DNA of 64,000 nt from Halopiger goleimassiliensis (GTDB taxonomy: Archaea > Halobacteriota > Halobacteria > Halobacteriales > Natrialbaceae): contig NZ_HG315690.1 in the NCBI RefSeq assembly GCF_000455345.1, forward strand, positions 1,997,360 to 2,061,359. The letters are read 5' to 3'. The position numbers and the translations under genes are program-made. Positions 46,310 through 54,563 of the stretch are shown one piece after another. The number at the start of each line of letters is the position of its first letter. Within the stretch, counting starts at the first letter, position 1. The notes under the pieces are model-generated. The model had not been told where the DNA came from, did not search any database, and saw nothing but the letters and a program-made list of their open reading frames with translations.

Positions 46310-46957
46310 ATGACACTGCTCTCAACGCGAACGTCCCGGTCGATCGATACGCGCGTCTGGACTCTCGCGAACCGCCTCCTGCAGTTCGGCATCGTAACCG
46401 GACTCGTCGCGGGGATCCGGCGACGCGATCCGAGTGTGATCGTCAACGGCGTCATCTCGCTCGCGTTCGTCTCGCTTCCACAGTACGTCGAACGGCGGTA
46501 CGACGTTACCGTTCGTCCGTGGCAGCGAGGCTGGATCTCGACGTCGGCGCTGGTCCACACGATCGGAATGCTCGGTCCGTACGACCGCGTCTGGTGGTGG
46601 GATCATCTCGCGCACACGCTCTCGAGCGTCGTCGTCGCCGGCGCGGCTGACGTGCTCTACCAGTCCGAGTCGAACAGCGAACTTCCCAGTCGCTCCCGGC
46701 CCGCGTTCGTCGCCGGCGTGACGTTCGGACTCGGGTTCGTCTGGGAACTGTTCGAATACGTCGTCCACAGGGTCGGAGACCGAATCGGGTTCGAACCGCT
46801 GCTCGTCCACTACGGGCGACTCGATGCAATTGGAGATCTCGTCTTCGACCTGTTCGGTGCAGCGATCGTCGTTCAGTTCGGGCGGGACAAAGCGGCGAAG
46901 ATCATCGATTCGAGAGCGACGAGTTCCGAGGCAGTAGACGCGACTCGCTCGAGATAG
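46310..46957 (+). CDS. DUF2238/YjdF-like membrane protein
   Basis: The 215-residue protein has about five membrane helices and the string YDRVWWWDHLAHTLSSVVVAGAADV with a later FGLGFVWELFEYVVHRVGDRIGF, the pattern of DUF2238 (YjdF-type) proteins. The acidic DH-x3-H motif inside the helix suggests metal binding. The function of the family is unknown. The ATG at 46310 is preferred because the extra residues of the longer frame (from 46199) are not membrane-like. Confidence 0.75.
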   Translation: MTLLSTRTSRSIDTRVWTLANRLLQFGIVTGLVAGIRRRDPSVIVNGVISLAFVSLPQYVERRYDVTVRPWQRGWISTSALVHTIGMLGPYDRVWWWDHLAHTLSSVVVAGAADVLYQSESNSELPSRSRPAFVAGVTFGLGFVWELFEYVVHRVGDRIGFEPLLVHYGRLDAIGDLVFDLFGAAIVVQFGRDKAAKIIDSRATSSEAVDATRSR

Positions 46958-47300
46958 CCCGTCGGTTCGAGACGCTAAAAGGCTTGGTCCGGAGTGTCGG
47001 CACGCGAGGACTGCTGGAAACGCGTACCGGTTATGGCGCTTTTCCCGTCCAGTAAGCGAGCGTTACGGTGATCAGTTCCCGTAGGCGCTGGCATCGACAC
47101 ACCCCAGGCACCGCTGCTCGAGTACGCGTTCCACGACCGACCGTTGGGTCCGGATCTCGAGTACGATCATCGGAACGCGAGTTCGCTCGAGTACCGAGTG
47201 TCCTGACACCACCGAGACCGGCCGTCGGATCGGGGCCGACTCACGATCCGGCGATCGACGAGGGGGACCGAAACCGTCGCCCTGGAACGTATGAGGAAGG
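46958..47300. other. Intergenic region before the oxidase subunit IV gene
   Basis: About 340 bases with no convincing gene. Three copies of CTCGAGTAC occur at about 47128, 47158 and 47190. CTCGAG is very common in this genome, so these are probably compositional. The end of the region holds the promoter of the next gene. Confidence 0.5.
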
Positions 47301-47306
47301 TATAAG
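47301..47306 (+). promoter_or_regulatory. Putative TATA box for oxidase subunit IV
   Basis: TATAAG lies 26-31 bases upstream of the start codon at 47332, the spacing of a leaderless haloarchaeal transcript. Confidence 0.55.
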
Positions 47307-47331
47307 TGCCCGTCACACAGAGGATGGGATA

Positions 47332-47595
47332 ATGGCTGACGTTCGAACCTACACCCTCATTTACGTCGCCCTGTTGTTACTGGGTACGGGCAAGTTCGTC
47401 TTCTTCGAGGCACCGATGATCGGCTACCAGACGGCGTTGGCGGCGACGTTCGTCTTGGCGATCATCAAGGTGTTGCTGATCGCCGGCTACTACCAGCACC
47501 TGCGGGAGGAACCGCGTTCGGTTACGTACATGATGGTCACGGCGCTGTTCATGGTTCTGCTGTTGACCGTCGCCGCCGGCTACTCGATCCAGTAA
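47332..47595 (+). CDS. Cytochrome c oxidase subunit IV-like protein
   Basis: The 87-residue protein has three membrane helices (about 8-26, 31-53 and 65-86) and the family string IIKVLLIAGYYQHLREEPRSVTYMMVTALFMVLLLT, typical of the small prokaryotic subunit IV of haem-copper oxidases. It lies near the CoxAC and CoxB genes, but on the opposite strand with a protease gene between them. It probably stabilises the oxidase complex. Confidence 0.85.
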   Translation: MADVRTYTLIYVALLLLGTGKFVFFEAPMIGYQTALAATFVLAIIKVLLIAGYYQHLREEPRSVTYMMVTALFMVLLLTVAAGYSIQ

Positions 47596-47736
47596 CGTTC
47601 GCCCGCCCCGTCCCCCGTTCGATTCTACGCTTCGGTCGTCGACCCGAGACGCGTCTATCGTCGCGATTTCTATCAATCGAGAGAGACGGTCACGCGACCC
47701 GGAATGTCTTTGGTCACGGACGCCCAGTGACGGGGC

Positions 47737-49371
47737 ATGGTCGGCAGTTGGCCACCGCGCCACCGCGTCCTCGTCTGTCTCGTCTGCGTCCTGCTCGTCG
47801 CAGCTACAGCACCGCTGCCCGCCGCGTCGGGACCTCCCCTCGACGACGATAGCGAGCCGGTCGACGTCGACGTCGACGACGAGACCCTCGAGGCCGAGGA
47901 GACGCTGTCGGTCGTCGTCAGACTCGAGGACGCCCCCGTGGACGACCGGTCGGCGTCCGAGGCCGAACGGCTCCTCGAGGCCCACGCCGAGGAGACCCAG
48001 GCACCACTGCTCGAGTACGCGTCGTCGACGGCGGGAATCGACGTGCTGGAGACGTTCTGGGTCACCAACGCCGTCCTCCTGGAGATCGAAACGGATCGCG
48101 TCGACCTCGGGACGTTCGAGCGGTTCGACGCGGTCGAACGGATCCACGAGAACGTGGCCTACGACCGACCGGAGCCGCCGAAAGCGAACGCGACGGCCGT
48201 CTCCGAGCCCGACGGAACCGCTGCCGCCGATCGGTATCGAACGACGAGAACCGTCGCGTCGATCGGCGCGCCGTCCGTCTGGGAGGCGTACGAGACGCGA
48301 GGCGAGGGGACCCGCGTCGCGGTCCTCGATACGGGAGTTGCGGTCGATCATCCCGACATCGACCTGTATACGGACGACCCGTCGGATCCGACCTACCCGG
48401 GTGGGTGGGCCGAGTTCGACGAACACGGTGACCGCGTCGAGGGGTCGACCCCACACGACACCGGGAGACACGGCACGCACGTCAGCGGAACCGTCGCCGG
48501 CGGGGCGACGACGGGAACGACCGTCGGCGTCGCCCCCGACGCCGAGTTGCTCCACGGACTGGTACTGGACGAAGAGGGCGGGACCTTCGCGCAGATCGTC
48601 GCCGGAATCGAGTGGGCCATCGCCGCCGAGGCCGACGTGATCAACCTGAGTCTCGGAACGACGGGGACTCACGCCGCGTTGATCGACCCCGTCCGCAACG
48701 CCAGGGAGACGGGGGCGCTCGTCGTCGCTGCGATCGGCAACGAAGGCGTCGACACGTCCGGATCGCCCGGCAACGTCTACGAGTCGACGAGCGTCGGGGC
48801 CGTCACGGTCGACGGCGAGGTCGCGCCGTTCTCCGGGGGAGAACCGATCGCTCGTTCCGATTGGAACGGAGCGCCCGACGAGTGGCCGGAGACGTACGTC
48901 GTCCCGACCGTCACAGCGCCGGGCGTCGAAGTCGTCAGCACCGTTCCCGGCGGCTACGCCCGTCTGCCCGGCACGTCGATGGCCGCACCACACGTCGCGG
49001 GAACCGCGGCACTGTTGCGGTCGATCGCTCCCGAAGCGACCGGCGACGAGGTCGAGCGTACTATCGTCGAGACGGCCTGGAAACCGGAGGGCGAGTCGCT
49101 CGAGCAGGACCACAGATACGGCTACGGGATCGTCGATGCAGTGGCCGCTGCAGACGCGCTGATCGCCGAGCAGGAGCGACTCGCCCGACAATCAGAAGGT
49201 GAGAGGGCAAGCAACGAAACGCTGGCTGGCGGCGACGTACGCACCCAGGGCGACGATCACGACGACCCGATTCGCTCGCTGGGTCTGCTGGGTGTCGGCG
49301 CGGTCGTCGTCGGTCTCCTCGTCTCGCTTGCTCTCGTTGCCCGGTATCGAGAGGGCGTTCTCGAGCGGTGA
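47737..49371 (+). CDS. Membrane-anchored S8 serine protease
   Basis: The 544-residue protein is a second subtilase. A Sec-type signal (HRVLVCLVCVLLVAATAPLPA) is followed by a propeptide-like region (about 45-140) and a catalytic domain with Asp198 (VLDTGVAVDHPDI), His245 (GRHGTHVSG), oxyanion Asn335 and Ser414 (PGTSMAAPHVAG). A C-terminal helix (LGLLGVGAVVVGLLVSLALVARYREG) would anchor it with the protease outside. Unlike the Tat-exported enzyme at 8563-10227 it has no beta-domain tail. It sits between the oxidase genes; a functional link is not evident. Confidence 0.92.
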   Translation: MVGSWPPRHRVLVCLVCVLLVAATAPLPAASGPPLDDDSEPVDVDVDDETLEAEETLSVVVRLEDAPVDDRSASEAERLLEAHAEETQAPLLEYASSTAGIDVLETFWVTNAVLLEIETDRVDLGTFERFDAVERIHENVAYDRPEPPKANATAVSEPDGTAAADRYRTTRTVASIGAPSVWEAYETRGEGTRVAVLDTGVAVDHPDIDLYTDDPSDPTYPGGWAEFDEHGDRVEGSTPHDTGRHGTHVSGTVAGGATTGTTVGVAPDAELLHGLVLDEEGGTFAQIVAGIEWAIAAEADVINLSLGTTGTHAALIDPVRNARETGALVVAAIGNEGVDTSGSPGNVYESTSVGAVTVDGEVAPFSGGEPIARSDWNGAPDEWPETYVVPTVTAPGVEVVSTVPGGYARLPGTSMAAPHVAGTAALLRSIAPEATGDEVERTIVETAWKPEGESLEQDHRYGYGIVDAVAAADALIAEQERLARQSEGERASNETLAGGDVRTQGDDHDDPIRSLGLLGVGAVVVGLLVSLALVARYREGVLER

Positions 49372-49598
49372 GTCGAGGCTGTGACGCCAGGATCGGAGCG
49401 ACCAGAGGTTCCCCGCCCGAAATACCGGAGCGCTGTGATCGTTCTGAGGGGCGTACTCGGCAGTGATTCGGACTCGGGTACCGATGTAGTGACGCTCACC
49501 AACCCGGTTAGAGCACGCTGTATCGCCACCGAGGACCGGCCACGAGACGGTGACGAACGCGAGTGAACTCCCGTCGGTGGAGGGACGAAGACCGGAGA
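49372..49598. other. Intergenic region after the protease gene
   Basis: About 230 bases of unassigned sequence lie between the protease stop codon and the tandem repeat. No gene or RNA is recognisable. Confidence 0.5.
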
Positions 49599-49694
49599 GC
49601 CGGTGGCTACTCGGTCGGGAAAGCCGGTGGCTACTCGGTCGGGAAAGCCGGTGGCTACTCGGTCGGGAAAGCCGGTGGCTACTCGGTCGGGAAA
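49599..49694. repeat. Perfect tandem repeat, four copies of 24 bp
   Basis: Four identical 24-base units occupy 49599-49622, 49623-49646, 49647-49670 and 49671-49694; the unit begins GCCGGTGGCTACTCGG. There are no spacers, so this is not CRISPR. The unit length is a multiple of three, so eight-residue repeats appear in every frame, but none belongs to a recognisable gene. It lies downstream of both the protease and CoxAC, which converge here. Confidence 0.95.
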
Positions 49695-49702
49695 CGAAGA
49701 AC

Positions 49703-49717
49703 CCCACGTCGCGTGGG
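49703..49717 (-). terminator. Putative hairpin terminator after CoxAC
   Basis: CCCACG (49703-49708) and CGTGGG (49712-49717) pair around a three-base loop directly after the CoxAC stop codon at 49720-49722. Read on the coding strand, the hairpin is followed by GTTCTTCGTTT, a modest T-rich tail. Confidence 0.4.
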
Positions 49718-49719
49718 CC

Positions 49720-52194
49720 TTACATCAGGTAGAACAGCGGGAAGAGGAAGACCCACACGATGTCGACGAAGTGCCAGTAGAGGCCGAAGTACTCCACCGG
49801 CCGATGGTCCTCGAGGTAGGCGTCCACGCTGACGATCCGGTAGATCATGAAGAGCGCGATGAGGACGCCGATGATCACGTGCAGGGCGTGGAGCCCGGTC
49901 GTGACGTAGTAGATCGAGTACTCGATACTGTACCACCAGTACTCGCCTTCGGAGATCTTCGAGCCGTACTCGAAGGCCTTCACGCCCATGAACGTGAACG
50001 CGAGCAGCAACGTCGCCCCCATCGAGGCGAGCAGGCCTTTCTTGTTGCCGCGTTCGGCGAACACCAGCGCCAGGATGACCGTGAAACTCGAGGTGAGCAA
50101 CACGTAGGTGTTCAACAGCCCAGCCTCGGTGATCGTCTCGATGTGCCAGTCACCCCACCCCAGATGGAGCCGCATGAAGATGTACGCGCCGATGATAGCG
50201 CCGAAGACGACGACGTCGGACGCGAGGAACACCCAGATACCGAACTTGGTGTTCCCGATACCGTCGAACGGCCACCGCTCCGCGATGGGCATCTTCGGGG
50301 CGTCGAACTGCTCGACGCCGAACTTGAACAGGGTGACGCCGAGCATGACGAGTCCGATCCCCGTCAGCGCGGGGTAGATGACACTGGGTTCGGGCGCCGT
50401 GTTGAGCGACTGCCCGAGCGTGTCCGGCACGCTCTCGGCGAACTGGAACACGTAGGACGTGATCCCCGACAGGCCGAGGAAGAGCACGAACGTCGAGATA
50501 CCGATGCCGAACGGCCAGATGCTGGCGTGGTCGGCGTGTTCCTCCTCGTGGGCGTTGACGGCGTCGGCTTCGTTGCCGTGGGCGACGCCGCCGTCGGTCG
50601 CAGCGCTCGAGTCGTCGACGAACTCGAGGCGACCGCTGGCGTAGCTCGGGCGACCGCTCCAGTTCTCGAGCGGCGGCGGCGAGGGAACTGCCCACTCGGC
50701 CGTGCGTGAGTACTCCCACGGGTTGTCGGGTGCCTTCGGCCCGTACAGCAGGCTGTGGACCAGCGTCCCGAGCAGGATCAGGAACGACGCGCCGAAGACG
50801 AACGCGCCGACCGTCGAGAGCTGGTGGTAGAACTGCACGTCGTCGGCGAAGTGGAAGACGCGCCGGGGGGTCTCCCAGGCGAGGAACTGTGGGAAGTACA
50901 GCAGGTTGAAGCCGACGAAGAAGACGGCGAAGTTGAGCTTCCCGAGCGCCTCGGAGTACATCTTCCCGGTGATCTTCGGCCACCAGTAGTAGAGGCCGCC
51001 GACGAGGGCGGTCGCCCCCGAGACCATCACGTAGTGGAAGTGGGCGACGACCCAGTAGGTGCCGCGGAACTCGTAGTCGAGTACGACGGCCCCGAGGAAG
51101 ACCCCGGTGATGCCGCCGAGGATGAACAACACGAGTGCACCGAGTGCGAACAGGAACGGCGTCGTGAACCGTACCCGTCCCTTGACCATCGTGTAGATCA
51201 GCGCGAAGACCATCAGGTCGAACGGCAACGAGATCCCGATGGTCGTCGCCATCATCAGCGTCTTGATCTCGAGGTTGATGGTCGTCAGGAACATGTGGTG
51301 CATCCAGACGAGGAACGACTGGACGGCGACCAGCACCATCGCGATGATGACCCACTTCCGGCCGACCAGACGCCGTCCGGTGAACGTCTGGAACACCTCG
51401 AACATGATCCCTAGCGCGGGGAAGAAGACGATGTACACCTCCGGATGGCCGAAGAACCAGAAGATGTGGGCCCACAGTAATCCCGACCCCTGTTCGCTCG
51501 CGAAGTACTGGGTCAGGAACAGTCGGTCGGAGAGTAACAACAGCGCCGCGGCCAGCAGCGCCGCGAACGCGAACAGCATCATCCAGACCGTCAGCAGCCA
51601 CGACCAGGTGAAAAGCGGCATGTTCCACAGGCCCAGCCCTTCGGCGCGCGAACGGTGAATCGTCACGAGGAAGTTCACCGTCCCGATCGTGATCGAGATC
51701 ACGAACAGGGCCAGCGCCAGCACCATCGCGTTCCCACCGGTCGTCGCCTGCATCGCGGGCGTGTACGTCGGCACGTTCAGCGGCGCGTACATCGTCCAGC
51801 CGCCGGCGAGCGTGCCGCCCTGGAAGAACGAGATGCCCGCGAGGATTCCCGAGAAGAGGTAGAACCAGTAGCTCAGGGCGTTCAGGCGCGGGAACGCGAG
51901 GTCGTCGGCCCCGATCTGTAGCGGGACGAAGTAGTTCGCGAACCCGGCCGCGAACGGCGAAAGGAACCAGAAGACCATTATCAGCCCGTGGGCTGTGACG
52001 GCCTGGTTGAACTCGACCGCGTCGAGAATGCCGGCTCCACCCGCCTCCCAGAGGTGGGCGCGGAACAGCAGCGCCAGCACCCCGCCCAGTAGCAGGAAGA
52101 ACAGGGCAGTCGACAGGTAGAGGATGCCGACGTCTTTGTGGTTCGTGGTCACCAGCCAGCGCTTGACTGAGCGCTTCGGTGGTAGGTCACCCAT
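49720..52194 (-). CDS. Fused cytochrome c oxidase subunits I and III (CoxAC)
   Basis: The 824-residue protein joins subunit I (about 1-560) to subunit III (about 590-824) of a haem-copper oxygen reductase. Haem ligands are His69, His385 (a3) and His387; CuB ligands are His250, His299 and His300, with Tyr254 and Glu252 in GHPEVY. D-channel Asp98 is in GADDLAFPRLN. The position of the classical K-channel lysine (in PTGIK of bacterial A1 enzymes) is Met328 here (PFDLM). The gene is downstream of CoxB with a one-base overlap at 52194. Confidence 0.93.
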   Translation of the reverse strand: MGDLPPKRSVKRWLVTTNHKDVGILYLSTALFFLLLGGVLALLFRAHLWEAGGAGILDAVEFNQAVTAHGLIMVFWFLSPFAAGFANYFVPLQIGADDLAFPRLNALSYWFYLFSGILAGISFFQGGTLAGGWTMYAPLNVPTYTPAMQATTGGNAMVLALALFVISITIGTVNFLVTIHRSRAEGLGLWNMPLFTWSWLLTVWMMLFAFAALLAAALLLLSDRLFLTQYFASEQGSGLLWAHIFWFFGHPEVYIVFFPALGIMFEVFQTFTGRRLVGRKWVIIAMVLVAVQSFLVWMHHMFLTTINLEIKTLMMATTIGISLPFDLMVFALIYTMVKGRVRFTTPFLFALGALVLFILGGITGVFLGAVVLDYEFRGTYWVVAHFHYVMVSGATALVGGLYYWWPKITGKMYSEALGKLNFAVFFVGFNLLYFPQFLAWETPRRVFHFADDVQFYHQLSTVGAFVFGASFLILLGTLVHSLLYGPKAPDNPWEYSRTAEWAVPSPPPLENWSGRPSYASGRLEFVDDSSAATDGGVAHGNEADAVNAHEEEHADHASIWPFGIGISTFVLFLGLSGITSYVFQFAESVPDTLGQSLNTAPEPSVIYPALTGIGLVMLGVTLFKFGVEQFDAPKMPIAERWPFDGIGNTKFGIWVFLASDVVVFGAIIGAYIFMRLHLGWGDWHIETITEAGLLNTYVLLTSSFTVILALVFAERGNKKGLLASMGATLLLAFTFMGVKAFEYGSKISEGEYWWYSIEYSIYYVTTGLHALHVIIGVLIALFMIYRIVSVDAYLEDHRPVEYFGLYWHFVDIVWVFLFPLFYLM

Positions 52195-53168
52195 CAGTTG
52201 TCACCTCCGTCGTCAGCGTCGTCGGATTCGTCATCGGTTTCTTCGGTCTCTTCGACCAGTCCTTCGAGGGTGTACGTTTCGTCGACCGGTTCGACGAACT
52301 CGACCGAGTCCTCGACCGGTTCGAACTGATCGTCGGTCGGGGTGATCTCCAGGTCGTAGTCTCCACCCTGTTCGATCTCGGTGATCGAGATCGTTCCGTT
52401 CTCGAAGTCGGCCTCGTCGTAGGAGAAGCTGAGATCCTCCTCGTACTGATCGTTCTCCTGGTGTTCGAGGCTGAGTTCGAAGCCTTCGGTCACCCGATCA
52501 CCGTTCTCGTCCTCGAGGGTGATGTTCATCGTGAGCATTTCGTCGAGCCACTCGTCGTAGCGATCCTGCTCGACGACCTCCACGGGGGCGTTCATCCCGG
52601 AGTGGCCGAAGCCACAGAGTTCGAAACACTCGACGGTGTGTTCACCGGTCTCTTCGGCCATGAACCAGGTCTCGTCCTGTTCGCCCGGGATCGCGTCGGC
52701 TTTCGCCCGTAAGCCGTTGATCCCGAACGAGTGCCAGACGTCGTCGGAGGTCACCTGGACGCGAACCGGTTCGTCGACCGGAACGACCAGCTCGTCGGAT
52801 TCGACGCCGTTCTCGTAGTAGAAGTTCCAGCCGAACGCGAAGCCTTCGACATCGATCTCGATGGCCTCTTCGGGTTCGTCCGGGCCGTCCTCGACGTAGA
52901 GCAACATCCCGTACGTCCAGACGACTAACGAGATGACGATGATGGCACTCAGACCAAACGAGAGGAACAGCTTCTTGCCGCCCTTTCCACCTGTCGGAAG
53001 TTCCCCGACTGACGGGAGGTCCTCGTCGTCGCCGGGATCGCCGGTATCCCGGTACTTGTACGCGTTGTACAAGGTGTAAGATATGACGACGACGCCGACG
53101 ATCGTCCCGAGTCCGAGGAACACCAGAAAGATGTCCTCGAACACGTCGACGCGCGTCTGCACCTCCAT
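52194..53168 (-). CDS. Cytochrome c oxidase subunit II (CoxB)
   Basis: Subunit II accepts electrons into its CuA centre. The protein has two N-terminal membrane helices (IFLVFLGLGTIVGVVVISYTL and LFLSFGLSAIIVISLVVWTYGML) and an outer cupredoxin domain with the CuA ligands His in VWHSFGI and Cys, Glu, Cys, His, Met in CFELCGFGHSGM. A long acidic tail follows. I chose the ATG at 53168; a GTG at 53201 adds 11 residues and is possible. It is the first gene of coxB-coxAC. Confidence 0.93.
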   Translation of the reverse strand: MEVQTRVDVFEDIFLVFLGLGTIVGVVVISYTLYNAYKYRDTGDPGDDEDLPSVGELPTGGKGGKKLFLSFGLSAIIVISLVVWTYGMLLYVEDGPDEPEEAIEIDVEGFAFGWNFYYENGVESDELVVPVDEPVRVQVTSDDVWHSFGINGLRAKADAIPGEQDETWFMAEETGEHTVECFELCGFGHSGMNAPVEVVEQDRYDEWLDEMLTMNITLEDENGDRVTEGFELSLEHQENDQYEEDLSFSYDEADFENGTISITEIEQGGDYDLEITPTDDQFEPVEDSVEFVEPVDETYTLEGLVEETEETDDESDDADDGGDN

Positions 53169-53216
53169 CGGGTACGTTAGTGCGCTGAAGATTGTATTCA
53201 CCTCTATTGAAGTCCG

Positions 53217-53224
53217 TCTATATG
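53217..53224 (-). promoter_or_regulatory. Putative TATA box for coxB-coxAC
   Basis: TCTATATG on the plus strand at about 53217-53224 (CATATAGA on the coding strand) would place the transcription start near 53194, downstream of the alternative GTG at 53201 and upstream of the ATG at 53168. A weaker AT-rich string lies further upstream near 53255. Confidence 0.4.
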
Positions 53225-53554
53225 TCGGTCGATGGTCGCCGGGGGCACTTATCTATTTGGAAACTGGCCGACGACGGTCTGCTCTCCGACCTCCCCGCGA
53301 CGAATACGACCGTCGTTCGCCGGTGATTCCACATGCCAGTCCTCGACGGATGTCAAGGGTTCCTCCACCTTTGTTCTAACGCCATTCCATCCGGTTAATT
53401 GTGGAAAATAAGCCAATGAGGGCGCGTTACGGGAAGTTTTCCCGAACCAGTTCGGGATGGCAGACCGGACGGTTCCCTGGCGCGGATCACCCACGACCGT
53501 ACTCCCCTCGCGCGCGACCCCCGACGGAAGACTCTAACGCCACGACGGTCAGGT
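53225..53554. other. Intergenic region between coxB and the amphi-Trp gene
   Basis: About 330 bases between divergent genes. An AT-rich stretch at 53365-53415 (including GGTTAATTGTGG and AAAATAAG) may hold control sites for one or both. I see no gene. Confidence 0.5.
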
Positions 53555-53794
53555 ATGCCAGAAGACGTCCTCTTCGAGTTCGAGCGCCGTCTCTCCGCCG
53601 ACGACATCGCCTCGTACCTCCGAACCGTGGCCGACACGCTCGAGGAGGGTGACGCGATCACCCTCGAGGCCGGCGAGGAGTCCGTGACGATGACGCCGCC
53701 GCCCCGGCCCGCCTTCGAGATCAACGCCGAGCGGGAGACTCCCAGCGACGGCCTGGCGAACTCAGTCTCGAGTTCGAACTCGAGTGGGCGGTAG
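53555..53794 (+). pseudogene. amphi-Trp domain gene with probable 3' frameshift
   Basis: The 79-residue frame starts MPEDVLFEFERRLSADDIASYLRTVADTLEEGDAITLEAGEES, the opening of haloarchaeal amphi-Trp proteins, but its C-terminus turns into Ser-rich VSSSNSSGR. The expected final strand with its tryptophan, GELSLEFELEW, is present in another frame at about 53755-53787. One added base near 53750 would restore it. The annotated product is therefore probably truncated or the base call is wrong. The role of the family is unknown. Confidence 0.6.
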
Positions 53795-53878
53795 CGAGGA
53801 CCGAACGGACGACGTCGACCTCACGATCGGGTAGCCCGTTTTCGAGGGGACCGGTTCCACGAGAACGGGTACCCATTT

Positions 53879-53893
53879 CTTTAAGCCTTTATG
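53879..53893 (+). promoter_or_regulatory. Putative TATA region for adk
   Basis: CTTTAAGCCTTTATG holds two overlapping TATA-like strings centred about 26 and 34 bases upstream of the adk start at 53916. Adk therefore seems to be separately transcribed. Confidence 0.55.
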
Positions 53894-53915
53894 CGACGGG
53901 GGAGAACGAGGGCGT

Positions 53916-54563
53916 ATGGCTCAGCCACACGTCCTGATCCTGGGAGCACCGGGCGCAGGGAAAGGGACCCAGAGCGCGAAGATCAGCGAGGAGTTCGACG
54001 TCGAACACGTCACCACGGGCGACGCGCTCCGGGCGAACAAGGAGATGGACATCTCCGACATGGACACCGAGTACGACACGCCGGGCGAGTACATGGACCA
54101 GGGCGAACTCGTTCCGGACGAGGTCGTCAACGCCATCGTCGACGAGGCCCTCTCGCAGGCCGACGGCTACGTCCTGGACGGCTATCCGCGCAACCTAGAA
54201 CAGGCCGAGGAACTCGAGGGGATGACCGACCTCGACGTCGTCCTCTATCTCGACGTCAGCGAGGAGGAACTGGTCGATCGACTCACCGGCCGTCGCGTCT
54301 GTTCTGAGTGTGGCGCGAATTACCACGTCGAATACGACCAGCCCGAAGAGGAGGGCGTCTGCGACGAGTGTGGCGGCGAGTTGATCCAGCGCGACGACGA
54401 CACCGAGGAAACCGTCAAAGAGCGACTGCGCGTCTACCGGGAGAACACCGAACCGGTCGTCGACCACTACGAGGACCAGGGCGTTCTCGAGCGTATCGAC
54501 GGCGAACAGGCCCCGGACGAGGTCTGGGAGGACGTGAAACACACGATCGAGACCGTCGCCTGA
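53916..54563 (+). CDS. adk: Adenylate kinase
   Basis: Adk interconverts ATP + AMP and 2 ADP. The 215-residue enzyme has the P-loop [10 protein letters not shown] at residues 8-17, the AMP site ([12 protein letters not shown]) and [11 protein letters not shown], and a long LID with two CxxC pairs (CSECGANYH and CDECGG) that would hold a structural zinc. It is the bacterial-type short/long-LID enzyme found with secY in many archaea. Here an oxidase-containing block separates adk from secY. Confidence 0.95.
   Translation: MAQPHVLILGAPGAGKGTQSAKISEEFDVEHVTTGDALRANKEMDISDMDTEYDTPGEYMDQGELVPDEVVNAIVDEALSQADGYVLDGYPRNLEQAEELEGMTDLDVVLYLDVSEEELVDRLTGRRVCSECGANYHVEYDQPEEEGVCDECGGELIQRDDDTEETVKERLRVYRENTEPVVDHYEDQGVLERIDGEQAPDEVWEDVKHTIETVA

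Noticed and set aside
47377-49191. A 604-residue minus-strand frame antisense to the protease and subunit IV genes
   Set aside because: It overlaps two recognisable plus-strand genes and has no domain.
49599-49694. The tandem repeat as a CRISPR array
   Set aside because: The units are contiguous with no spacers, and no cas gene is nearby.
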